From positions 930,001 through 994,000 of the forward strand of contig JAPFFF010000042.1 in assembly GCA_039105265.1 (NCBI GenBank): a stretch of DNA of 64,000 nucleotides. The letters run 5' to 3'. Positions 1 through 9,183 of this stretch are shown here, piece by piece. Numbering within the stretch: position 1 is the stretch's first letter; each line of letters opens with the position of its first letter. Source of the DNA: Tritrichomonas musculus. Its lineage: Eukaryota > Parabasalia > Tritrichomonadida > Tritrichomonadidae. The translations under genes and the position numbers were made by a program. A model generated the notes under the pieces. The model ran no database searches. It had not been told where the DNA came from and saw only the letters and a list, made by a program, of their open reading frames with translations.

Positions 1-2114
1 TTTTTGATTCTTACAGTGTTTAAAAAGTCCTCTAAAAAAGTCCAACAATTAAATAGTCCAAAGTCCACAAGGGTTACATGGTATTGACTAATTGATATTT
101 TTTTTTTTTTTTTTTTTTTTTTTGATTTTGTGGGAATACATACTTTGTCTCAACATTTTAAAGCTAATTTGTCATCCCATTCTTTATTTTTTTTAATTCA
201 TTTATTTTTTAAAATAGTAACTCTAATCAACTGATTCCAGACATAATTCTCAGAGTTAGGATTGTAATCATTAGAATTACTAATGATTTGGTCAAATGAT
301 GCATATCATTATTCCTATTCTTTATTTTCTATCTTCATATTTTTATTAAAATTTGATATTATTAATTATTTGTTATCATGTCAAGATAAATTTATCGTAG
401 ATAATGATTAATATGAAATATCAAATAAAGAATGGGATGAAAATTTTCTAAACTTTGTTTTTTAATTTTCGCGTGTAAACTTACGGTTTCTAAGAATTTA
501 TTTCAAATATTGAATGATTTATTTTTTACACACGAAAATTAAAAAACAAAGTTTACTTTTATTTCAATTTATTTCAATAAGTTTTCAAAGCATTTATTAC
601 ACTTTTTTTATTTGAAATAACAAAGTAAACTGAAAGTAAAAACTCAGACCACTAATTGAATATAATTTGAATACTTTATATGATCGTTATAAATTTTTTA
701 TATTCAAATTCTTGATCGTATATACGCTTTTATATTCAAAAAATGGTATGAGTTTTTTCCCAATTGAATTTTATTAATTTTCAATGATTAATGATTTAAA
801 ATTGAATAAAAATGGGTTTTACTAAAAAAATAGTTTTGCTCTTTTTTTCATTAGGATCGCTTTCTATTTTCATGAAAATTAATATAAAAATAATTTTCTT
901 ATTGTAAAAAAACAGTTGATACGTACTGCGCTATGTCGTGGTGTTCAATGAGATATGATAGACCATATTAAGGTTGAACAAAAGCAGTATATGATATCAT
1001 ATTGTAATATAATAAAATATATGATGACATCAATTTATTTACTAAATATAATGGTAAAATTAACGTAAAATATAAAAATAAATTAATTTTTCTTTTTGAA
1101 TGAAAATTTTACAATTTGATAAGTTTAGAAAAAAAAATGATGTTTTGTATAAATATCATAGCAAATATGAGGAAAATGCAATTTTAAATATAAGATATAT
1201 TTTTTAGTTAATTTATTAAATTGAATTAAATTTTTATGAAATATTTGAATCATAAGAAAATTGAGATCAATTCTATGAAATTATTATATACTTCAGAATA
1301 TTGTGCATTTTTATAAGAAATAATTGTGAGATTGTAAGATATAAACAATTGAATAATTGTGAGAAAATAAAGATTTCTGAAAAGTAAAAATATGTAAAGT
1401 ATTCAAAGTAAAAATCTATCCAAAATAAAGTCCCCAGCGTCGGAATTTTTGATTTTTTAAAATAATTCTTTTCAAAATCAAAAAATATGTCCAATTTTTC
1501 AAATTTTAACTCAGGTTGAAAAGATTAGCTGAGTGATTATTTATGAAATTATCTCTACTTTTAGCAAGATATAGAATAATTTAAATATATTATATAATGA
1601 TATTATTTTTTTATGAATATTTAATATAAAAAATTAAAATTTATTATGATATTTTTCGCAAAATTTGTATTTTTGTTGTCACTTTTTGAATACTACAAAA
1701 TTGAATGAATACCTTAATAGGGTCTGATATGATCAAAAAATAAAAAGAGTAAAAAACCTTGTTTTGGCGCATAACTGAAAATTTTTAATGACAGCTTCTT
1801 GTTGTTGAGTGTATTACGTGAAATTTGGTGTTTTTGATTGAAAATTGGTTAAAAATTTTATATCAGAATAGATCAAATAATATAACAAATTGTAGTGTTT
1901 AAAGAGTAAAAAAATTCTTTGATGCATATTTAGCGATTGCTTGGAGTTTTTGCTGAGATATTGATGAAATTCGTAAAAAAAAAAGATTGGTAAATAAGAT
2001 TTTGAGATAAAATTTAAAAATTTTTAAAAATGAGAAGAAATATTTTATGTCATAATAATTGAGGGAAAAAATAGTGGTCTGCCTTTTTACTTTAAGTTTA
2101 ATGTTGCATTACTA
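1..2114. other. Intergenic AT-rich region, no gene supported
   Basis: No frame of convincing length or composition is present. The stretch holds homopolymer runs (T-run near 98-123) and one palindromic insertion, listed separately at 451-553. A frame on the minus strand around 1273-1494 is Phe/Tyr-rich and looks like chance translation of AT-rich DNA. Confidence 0.7.
451..553. mobile_element. Hairpin MITE flanked by TA
   Basis: The sequence begins AACTTTGTTTTTTAATTTTC and ends with its reverse complement. The arms are about 28 bp with one mismatch and enclose a ~50-bp AT-rich centre. A TA dinucleotide lies directly outside each end (449-450 and 554-555), as Tc1/mariner-type elements leave. 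There is no coding capacity. The family assignment is an inference from the TA flanks. Confidence 0.6.
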
Positions 2115-3665
2115 ATGTATACTAATGAATTATCAGAATCACAAAGCTTAAGAAAAAAATACCAACAACAGTTCGAGCAACTGAACCAAAGCCATCACTC
2201 CGAATTATATGATTTTGAAAGAAATTTTTTAGAAAAATACATACAGAATGACAATATTGATGAAACCTTTATACAGAAGCTTTTTAATTATATAAAAGTA
2301 TGCGTTTCAGCAAGATCTGTTCAAAATAAGAATAGAGATTTGAAATTCGCACAAAAAGATTTCGCACAGTTTTTGCTAGAGTATTTAATCAAAAAATATA
2401 TACTGGGCTTCGATGCAACCATTATACCAGAAACAGTAGGAAGCAAAAGTAAAGTGTGTTCCAAACGTATACAAAGGCAAGAATTCGAAGAGCGTGAAAA
2501 AAATCTTTTCCAAAATCTGCAAGAAATTCTTAGTTTTTTAGATGAAGTGGAGAATAATAAACAAGTGCAGAGGTTTATTACTGCTATTATTGGCTGTAAT
2601 GAACTATTAGCCCTTTCTTTATTCGCAACAAGATTTTTTAATGCTGATGCGCTTTTTTTAGAAGCCGTTGAAGCCGAGATTGTAGTGAACCCTGTTAAGC
2701 AGCCAATAAAAAAGTTAGTATATAACTATTGGAAAGACTCTGAGTCAAGTGGTAAACCATACATGTCGGTTAAATTAGAAGCGAAATCATATGGCGCACA
2801 GTTTGGTGGTAAAATAAGTACAAGTGGCGCACAAAGTAAAAATTGGTATTTTAAAACGCATCAAGAAGGAAGCCGAGTAGAAAGTTCAACTGGGATTATG
2901 TACTTATCGAAATCTGTTTCTCTGGCTAGCCCTGTGAATGCAAACGAACTATTCGTTTACAAAATACTGGAAAAGTTAGGATGGGGGCCCCGGGTAAATT
3001 TCGTAGCTAATCCATTCATAGAAAACGATATGTTTATTATAACTAATGATTTAGAGGAAGGAAGCAACGGCTTCAAGATGGCAATTAATTGTAAAAAAAA
3101 TGATTTAAGTCCTGCTCAAGAAGAAGATTTAAAGGTTAACGCCACCATGTTTGACCTTATCAATAGGATTCTTATGCTGAATGACCTAAATGAAGGGAAT
3201 TATGGCCTTTCAGCTGACAATTCAATTAAAATAGTTGATTTTAGAGCTCCATCGCAAATAATTGGTTCCTTAGATGAAGAGATATTCTTTAAGAATTTTA
3301 TGGAAGTTAACGGAGGTATCTATCCAAAACCACCGAAAAAGAGTACGATAGATCAACGGCTGGCTCCTTCAATACTAAAACAATATGGTAAAGATAATAA
3401 GCAAAAAATAAAAGAAGGCATCACCGCTTTGCAATTGATTGACAGAAATCAATTAGTAAAAGCTATAGAAGAATCCAAAAGTGAAGTTCTTGCTTTTATA
3501 AATAAACAAGATAACATAGCCAGCTGCCAAACAGCTGATCTTCTTGGTTTAGACTCTAACGAAGAGAGAGGCAATTTAAATATTTATGCAGCAGTTATTA
3601 TGAAAAACTATGATGTAATCAGAGAGTGCCTTGAAAAGAAATCAAAAAGTTTAAAAAAAGATTAA
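2115..3665 (+). CDS. Bacterial effector-like protein with degenerate kinase-like core
   Basis: This is a 516-aa protein with no signal peptide or membrane segment. The first ~150 residues are helical and charged. The centre shows an arrangement that recalls a protein- or lipid-kinase fold. A Lys sits in a strand-like WYFKTHQ near residue 245, followed by a short ELFVYKILEKLGWGP helix and a hinge-like IITNDLEEG near 309. NDLNEGNYG near 356 resembles a catalytic D...N loop, and IKIVDFR near 373 resembles a DFG strand. I recognise this pattern from proteins of Legionella-like and other amoeba-associated bacteria rather than from eukaryotic kinases, but I cannot name a family. The gene looks less AT-rich than its surroundings. 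The ATG at 2115 is used, and the stop TAA is followed by A, giving the TAAA typical of trichomonad mRNA ends. Acquisition from bacteria is an inference. Confidence 0.6.
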   Translation: MYTNELSESQSLRKKYQQQFEQLNQSHHSELYDFERNFLEKYIQNDNIDETFIQKLFNYIKVCVSARSVQNKNRDLKFAQKDFAQFLLEYLIKKYILGFDATIIPETVGSKSKVCSKRIQRQEFEEREKNLFQNLQEILSFLDEVENNKQVQRFITAIIGCNELLALSLFATRFFNADALFLEAVEAEIVVNPVKQPIKKLVYNYWKDSESSGKPYMSVKLEAKSYGAQFGGKISTSGAQSKNWYFKTHQEGSRVESSTGIMYLSKSVSLASPVNANELFVYKILEKLGWGPRVNFVANPFIENDMFIITNDLEEGSNGFKMAINCKKNDLSPAQEEDLKVNATMFDLINRILMLNDLNEGNYGLSADNSIKIVDFRAPSQIIGSLDEEIFFKNFMEVNGGIYPKPPKKSTIDQRLAPSILKQYGKDNKQKIKEGITALQLIDRNQLVKAIEESKSEVLAFINKQDNIASCQTADLLGLDSNEERGNLNIYAAVIMKNYDVIRECLEKKSKSLKKD

Positions 3666-3950
3666 ACCAATTTCACATTGTCAGCTTTAAATTTTAATTT
3701 TTCGTATTTTTTGATTAATAAATTCTATTTTCAATCTAATTTGTTTCTTAAGTTTATAAAGAGTTTGAATTCTTATAATTTACTAGAATAAAAGTAGTTA
3801 AATTGCTTTTTTATGAGAATTATTCAACGAATTATTTTATATGAAATGAATATACTAATCTATTATTTAATATAACGTAATTTTAAATACTAATATTTTA
3901 TTATATAACGAGATATAATGACAATAAAGAAAAATCGAAAATTGGTGAGA
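3666..3950. other. Intergenic spacer, original 5' flank of the SDR gene
   Basis: This is AT-rich spacer with no gene. Its last nine bases (3942-3950, TTGGTGAGA) are the left target-site duplication of the MITE that follows. The original upstream region of the reductase gene therefore lies here, now about 410 bp from the start codon. Confidence 0.6.
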
Positions 3951-4355
3951 GGCGTAATACAAAAGCATTCATAAAGTGAAGATTTTTTTGAGGCAAAAAC
4001 GATCAAAAAACACGTTTTTAAATTGAGAACTGCTCACAAAACATAATCTTGAAACCTAGATCTTGCGGCCCTCTGCAGTGAGCTACACACTCTAGGTACC
4101 TCATGAATTAGATTAGGCGTTGCTCTCTGCAGAAGAGCTCCAAATTCTAATTCATGAGGCCAAGAAGAAAAATGGCGCCACTTAAACAAGCCAAAAGGCC
4201 AATTATTTAAAGCTCTAACCGTGTTTTTGATTTCAAAAAGTCGATGTTCTCAAAAAGTTTTGTTTTTGTGAGCTGTTCTCGATTTAAAAACGTGTTTTTT
4301 TGATCGTTTTTGACTCAAAAAAATCTTCACTTTTTGAATGCTTTTGCATTACGCC
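3951..4355. mobile_element. Mutator-like MITE inserted at the SDR start codon
   Basis: Inverted ends of about 85 bp (GGCGTAATRCAAAAGCATTC and its complement) enclose a 405-bp noncoding element. The flanking 9-bp repeats are TTGGTGAGA (3942-3950) and TTGGCGAGA (4356-4364), one mismatch apart. A 9-bp duplication with long inverted ends is the hallmark of Mutator-like transposons. The centre carries a second, nested palindrome (4099-4112 with 4146-4159). No transposase is encoded, so the element would depend on another copy for movement. Confidence 0.75.
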
Positions 4356-4363
4356 TTGGCGAG

Positions 4364-5290
4364 ATGGGATTTATTTCATCCTTAATATGTTTTATAGGAT
4401 TTTTAGGTATTTTACATTTTCTTTGGTACGCATATAAAATTTTGTACACGTATTTTTCAAAGCCAAAGGATCTTAAAAGTAAAGGTGTCAAGTGGTGTCT
4501 TATTACTGGTGCATCATCAGGTGTTGGTTATGAGCTTGCATTAAAAGTTGCAAAACAAGGAGTTAATATTGTTGCTCTTGGTAGAAATGAAGAAAGACTG
4601 TCAAAACTTGAACAAGATATTAAAAATAACAATAGTAATGTGGAATTTATCAAAATTTCGCTTGATTTCGCAGATTATGAACAAACAGGAAAATTATTTT
4701 CAGAACTCATTCCTCAGCAATTAAATAATCAAAAAATTAATATTGATTCATTGTTTATTTGTCATGGTGGCGCTGTATTAAAAACTTTTGAAGATTTTTC
4801 AAATGAAGAAATTGAAAAATATAACAACTCTTTCATTACATCAAATGTTATTCTTGCAAAAGATTTTTTAAATCAGGGTGGCAAAGGCATAACCGCTGTT
4901 TCATCTGCAAATTCATTTTTATATTCAGCATATGTAGATCAATATGGAGCTGTCAAACGTTGGATGAACCGTTTCTTCAATACTCTTAAATTAGAAACAA
5001 GCATCCCAATTCAAATTTTAAACCCTGGTGTTATTAAAAATACTAGATTTTTTGATGATGTTCCACCAGGAATGAAGCCAATTGTAAAGCCCCCAGAATC
5101 ATCATTAACACCTGAAAGAGTTGCTGATATGATATTATCTTCATATGGAAAGAATTTTGACGTTGATGTTGGTATTGATTGTATTCTTTACAGATGTGTA
5201 TTTTGGCTCTTCCCACCTCAAATCATTGATTTTGTGATGTCTCGTGTTGGACAGCAATTTGAAAAAGGTATAAAAGCCAAAAGTGAGTAA
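4364..5290 (+). CDS. Membrane SDR, very-long-chain 3-oxoacyl-CoA reductase / HSD17B12-like
   Basis: This is a 309-aa short-chain dehydrogenase/reductase. A hydrophobic anchor (about residues 3-28) is followed by the basic YTYFSKPKDLKSKG linker typical of the ER-bound 3-ketoacyl-CoA reductase/17-beta-HSD12 group. The NADP-binding TGASSGVG is near residue 48. The catalytic Ser lies in the AVSSANS strand, and Tyr-X3-Lys appears as YGAVK near residue 194. Known family members reduce 3-oxoacyl-CoA in fatty-acid elongation at the ER. 3-Ketosphinganine reductase is the alternative. I place the start at the ATG at 4364. A longer frame begins only at TTG inside the MITE. That ATG shares its A with the right target duplication of the MITE, so the whole old promoter has been displaced. 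The stop is followed by AAA. Confidence 0.8.
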   Translation: MGFISSLICFIGFLGILHFLWYAYKILYTYFSKPKDLKSKGVKWCLITGASSGVGYELALKVAKQGVNIVALGRNEERLSKLEQDIKNNNSNVEFIKISLDFADYEQTGKLFSELIPQQLNNQKINIDSLFICHGGAVLKTFEDFSNEEIEKYNNSFITSNVILAKDFLNQGGKGITAVSSANSFLYSAYVDQYGAVKRWMNRFFNTLKLETSIPIQILNPGVIKNTRFFDDVPPGMKPIVKPPESSLTPERVADMILSSYGKNFDVDVGIDCILYRCVFWLFPPQIIDFVMSRVGQQFEKGIKAKSE

Positions 5291-5832
5291 AAATAAATCA
5301 TAGTTTGTCATTAAAATAAATATTCTTGCTTATTAAACGATTTGATTGTATACATTAGTGTCTTTCTTTTAATTTCGTTAAATCTAGTTAAATAAGGGAT
5401 TTTGAATTCATTTTGGTATTAATTATTGTATTGCAAATTTCATATTTCATAGTTAAAAAAGGATAGTTCGAATTAATTAAGCAACCAAAGATTATTTGGA
5501 AAAATGCTAAAAATCAAATTAATTCATTTAATCTATTATTATATTTTTTTTCGATGAATGGATGTTTGAGATAAGCTTTTTTCGATACATTATGAAATAC
5601 TTACAACCAACTTTTTCAAAAATTCTTTTTGAGAGAAATTCTGTCATTATTGAAAACTTTTTTTCAAAAAGTGATTTTTAAAATAATTTATTTTTGAGGA
5701 TTTTTTCATTAAATAATTATATATTAATCTAAATAATATTTATTGGGTGTAAAACCTTAAGAAAAATTCCGATCAAATAAATTGAATTCTCCATAACTCA
5801 AAATTTTGAATATAATCTAAATAACAGATAGA
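5291..5832. other. Intergenic spacer, nothing recognised
   Basis: AT-rich sequence without an open frame or inverted repeat that I can support. The start-proximal part presumably holds the short promoter of the lipase gene. Confidence 0.6.
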
Positions 5833-8800
5833 ATGCTAGATTATTTTAGCAAAGCCCTCCCTTTGAGGCAACATAAAACCTCAAAAGATAAATCAAATAT
5901 AGATGAAAAAGTCAAAAAATGTGCTGCACCATTTTCTGGATGGGGCGGTCCACTTCAAGTTCCATCTAAAATTATATTTACGATTGGTGATTTTTTTGGT
6001 TGCTTGGTTTGTTGCGCATTTATTTTACACGTTATTATCTTGCTTGGAACGCATGGTACAGCCGAAACATCAAAAAAAAATCCAAAATCGCAATATTACA
6101 ATCAATTCAAAGAAAGAAGCAAGCTCAAAGCCATATTTAATTATGTTGCTCATGAAATTACCGGACGAGAAAGTAACAATGATATTGCTGATGATCACTT
6201 TGGAGCTGTCGCTGTCAGTTTATTTTTTATGTGGTTATTTGGTTTAAACTTTGCCAATCTCGCTATTATTCCGATTTTTATCTTCACTCGCTTTTCATAC
6301 TTTTCAAAAGGAGGAGGTCCATTACAACCCGTTCTGAGGGCAATATATTCGCCTTTAACCTTTCTTGAATCAAACAAAATATCACGACACATCCTTGGTG
6401 CCTTTTATCTTGTCTATTTTATAGTATTTGTAATATATGCAATAGCAGCATATTTAGGAGGATCACAATGGGGATTTACTGGTCTTGATCGTTTACTTCT
6501 TGGTGTTGTTATTGCTATTCCAGTTGCTCGTATATGCCTTATATTAGTTTCGTACGCAATTCATAGTTGGATCAGTTTCTTCTATTCCGTTACATGTAAC
6601 CGAAACCGTCTTATTCGTATCCAACGTATCAAAACTATGGCCACTATTCCACAGATACCGAACATAAATGATAATCCCGAGAATCCGGAAACAGTAGCTT
6701 CAGATCACCATAGAGAAAATGATGAAGACGAAGAAGAAAATCATGAAACAAATGATAAAAAAAGTGATAAAAATGAAGATAGTATAGACGATAATAATTT
6801 GAATCCAAATATTGAATCTACTCTTGCTGACACTGATTACGTATTCACTAGTACTAACAATAATGACGCAATCAAGAAAAGAATCAACAATTTCATCGAG
6901 AAGAACAGTAAGAATAAAATCCCTGATCACGGAAACATGAACTCTATTCATAGCATTACTTTCGACGGCGGTTTTGACAGTCCTTTTGATTATTGTCCTA
7001 AATTTGCACGAGCTGATCCTTTCCTTTATTCTATTTACGGCCAATCCACACTTTGCACATGGCATTGCACACCAGATGGCAGAACCAATTCATGGTCAGC
7101 TTCATGGGAACTTTATCACATTCTCGTAGCAATTGCTACTTGTATCTATATAATATACGTTGGCTCAAAAAGTGAACAATGTGGAAAAAATTGTGTAGGT
7201 TTTGTAATCATCTTTGTCTTTTTGATTATTCCATTGACAATTCGTGTCAGATTCCCTTTTTTCGTCATCCATTCAGCTTTCTCGTGCATACCGCAGATAG
7301 ATGATCTATTTGAGTGCTTCGGCTGCTGTAAGAAATGCTTCAAGAAGAAGAATGGAAGAGGATGTGGCTGTGATTGTGACTGTAAATGTCAGCAATTAAT
7401 CACAAAAACATTCAACAATTGCTGTAATAAAGGCTCAGAAAATATTGGACTTAAAGAACAAGAAAACTTCTCAATGGAAGAAATTTATGATGATAGCGAT
7501 GATGACGATCAAAATAATAATAACAACAATAATAACGGCAATAATAATAACGATAATAATAATAATATAGATGATAATAATGATTCTATTGAAGATGAGC
7601 ATGACGATACTGAAAATCAGAATAGCAAGGTTGAAAATAACGGCGAAAGTACACATAATTCTAAAGTTAATTTTAATAAGTATTTTAGACGTAGAAGGCC
7701 TTCAGAAGTTAGCGAATCGAATTCAAACAAAAAAGTTTTCAAAAATTTCGAATTACTCGCATTAAGTAGTAAAGGTTTGGGAATTATGTCAGCAGTTATA
7801 TATTTAATTATTATAGCTGTCATGTTGATTGTTACTGTGTTCATTTTATCTAACTTCGCTTTCGATAACAGAATATATGAACCTTATAATATTAATCTCA
7901 CAAAATATTTTGAGGGAGTAAAAGGTCAATCATATTTCAATAAAAAATCAAGACTTAATGTTCTTGATGATGATGCAACTCAGCCCATCTCTGAACTTTG
8001 TTATGTTCGTCCACATGGTTTAACAATGCTTCAATACTTTTTGCTTGCAGATTTAAGTTATTACGATATCTTCTCAGAAAGTGCAGCTGTGGCCATCAAT
8101 GAATTCTTCCCACCATCTGAGATTAATATATCAAGCATGGGTCAAATGAATTTAAATGAATATAGTTTTGGTGCAATGGCATATTTTAATTTTGACCAAT
8201 ATGACCTTTCTGTTGTCTCAATTCGTGGATCAACTGAAGGTGTTGATTGGGCACTTGATATTCAATTCTTTCTTTCTTCATTCCTTCTCACGATTTCCTC
8301 ACCATTGAACGTATTTGCTCGTGATGATACTCCAAGAACAATGAATGCAATCCGAGCTCTCATCGCAATGCCTTTACATCTTATGGAAAAGTTCACTCTA
8401 TTTTACAAATTTTACGACGATTTGATGAGTTACTATGAAACGATACCATTGAAAAAAAATGTTGTTTTTGTTGGCCATTCTCTTGGTGGAGGATTAGCAA
8501 AATTATTTGGGCACGTTAAAGGAAAGGCAGCTATTTCAGTTAGTGGTCCTGGTATCACATTATTCCAAACTATTAAAAAAGGTGCTCGAAAAGACATCTT
8601 TTCACTCCTTTCTGAAACAGATGTTGTTCCTGATAGTGACCTTGTTCCCCGTGTAGAGCAAACAGCTGCCACTAGATATCGTATATTGTGTAATCAAGGA
8701 TTTGGTACATGTCACGTCATTAAACATACTTTATGTATGGCTGCAATTATGTGTAACACCCCTCATGAAAACTTTTGTACTAGTCTTAACAATACTGCTA

Positions 8801-8847
8801 TTCCAGATATATATCAAAAAATGGTTGATTATGCTTCTGAAGATTAG
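5833..8847 (+). CDS. Multi-pass membrane protein with class 3 lipase domain
   Basis: This is a 1004-aa protein. The N-terminal two thirds carry about seven hydrophobic segments (near residues 48-75, 125-155, 185-210, 218-245, 430-447, 455-480 and 655-680). Between them are an acidic region (~280-330), a Cys-rich patch (~495-540) and a run of Asn/Asp (~555-590) encoded by AAT repeats. The C-terminal domain is an alpha/beta hydrolase of the Lipase_3 type. SIRGSTEGVDW is the oxyanion-side strand. VVFVGHSLGGG near residue 880 holds the nucleophile Ser. SETDVVPDSD near 929 supplies the Asp, and CHVIKH near 962 is the likely His. The layout (membrane N-terminus, catalytic C-terminus) recalls diacylglycerol lipases, which cleave acylglycerols at membranes, but the substrate cannot be read from sequence. 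The Asn run may vary in length between isolates. Confidence 0.82.
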   Translation: MLDYFSKALPLRQHKTSKDKSNIDEKVKKCAAPFSGWGGPLQVPSKIIFTIGDFFGCLVCCAFILHVIILLGTHGTAETSKKNPKSQYYNQFKERSKLKAIFNYVAHEITGRESNNDIADDHFGAVAVSLFFMWLFGLNFANLAIIPIFIFTRFSYFSKGGGPLQPVLRAIYSPLTFLESNKISRHILGAFYLVYFIVFVIYAIAAYLGGSQWGFTGLDRLLLGVVIAIPVARICLILVSYAIHSWISFFYSVTCNRNRLIRIQRIKTMATIPQIPNINDNPENPETVASDHHRENDEDEEENHETNDKKSDKNEDSIDDNNLNPNIESTLADTDYVFTSTNNNDAIKKRINNFIEKNSKNKIPDHGNMNSIHSITFDGGFDSPFDYCPKFARADPFLYSIYGQSTLCTWHCTPDGRTNSWSASWELYHILVAIATCIYIIYVGSKSEQCGKNCVGFVIIFVFLIIPLTIRVRFPFFVIHSAFSCIPQIDDLFECFGCCKKCFKKKNGRGCGCDCDCKCQQLITKTFNNCCNKGSENIGLKEQENFSMEEIYDDSDDDDQNNNNNNNNGNNNNDNNNNIDDNNDSIEDEHDDTENQNSKVENNGESTHNSKVNFNKYFRRRRPSEVSESNSNKKVFKNFELLALSSKGLGIMSAVIYLIIIAVMLIVTVFILSNFAFDNRIYEPYNINLTKYFEGVKGQSYFNKKSRLNVLDDDATQPISELCYVRPHGLTMLQYFLLADLSYYDIFSESAAVAINEFFPPSEINISSMGQMNLNEYSFGAMAYFNFDQYDLSVVSIRGSTEGVDWALDIQFFLSSFLLTISSPLNVFARDDTPRTMNAIRALIAMPLHLMEKFTLFYKFYDDLMSYYETIPLKKNVVFVGHSLGGGLAKLFGHVKGKAAISVSGPGITLFQTIKKGARKDIFSLLSETDVVPDSDLVPRVEQTAATRYRILCNQGFGTCHVIKHTLCMAAIMCNTPHENFCTSLNNTAIPDIYQKMVDYASED

Positions 8848-9065
8848 ATTGGATTAATGTGTTTTTATTTGATTTTATTTATTAAAAATACATATTATTC
8901 ATTTTTGTTCTATTGATTTGAAATCAATTAAGCATTTCTGATGAAAGATCGTTTACTTATATGTCATATATAAATATTGTAAGTGGATTCCTTTGTATAT
9001 GGTTATCATCCAAAAGAGAGAAAAAGATGATGAATAATTTTGAATTAATTAAATAAAAAAAATTC

Positions 9066-9139
9066 AGCCTCCGGCGGGACTCGAACCCGCAACCCCAAGA
9101 TTAAGAGTCTTATGCTCTAGCCGGTTGAGCTACGAAGGC
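9066..9139 (-). tRNA. tRNA-Lys (CTT anticodon)
   Basis: On the minus strand the sequence starts GCCTTCG and ends CGGAGGC, giving a 7-bp acceptor stem with one T:G pair. It has a GCTC/GAGC D stem, a TAAGA/TCTTG anticodon stem around loop CTCTTAA (anticodon CTT) and a GCGGG/CCCGC T stem around TTCGAGT. It is 74 nt with the discriminator, has no intron and does not encode CCA. A short T-rich stretch follows downstream as a possible Pol III stop. A Mutator-like element ends 45 bp upstream of its 5' end. Confidence 0.95.
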
Positions 9140-9183
9140 ACTTGAAAGAAAAATTAAATTATTATATTTATAGTTTAAAAATA

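Noticed and set aside
4310-4363. N-terminal extension of the reductase (TTG start)
   Set aside because: It starts at TTG inside the MITE end. A eukaryotic start is expected at ATG, and ATG 4364 gives the membrane anchor at the right place.
6700-7065. Minus-strand frame opposite the lipase gene
   Set aside because: It is wholly inside a well-supported gene and shows no family or composition of its own.
7471-7656. Ile/Val-rich minus-strand frame inside the lipase gene
   Set aside because: It is the antisense reading of the Asn-coding AAT run. No start context and no family.
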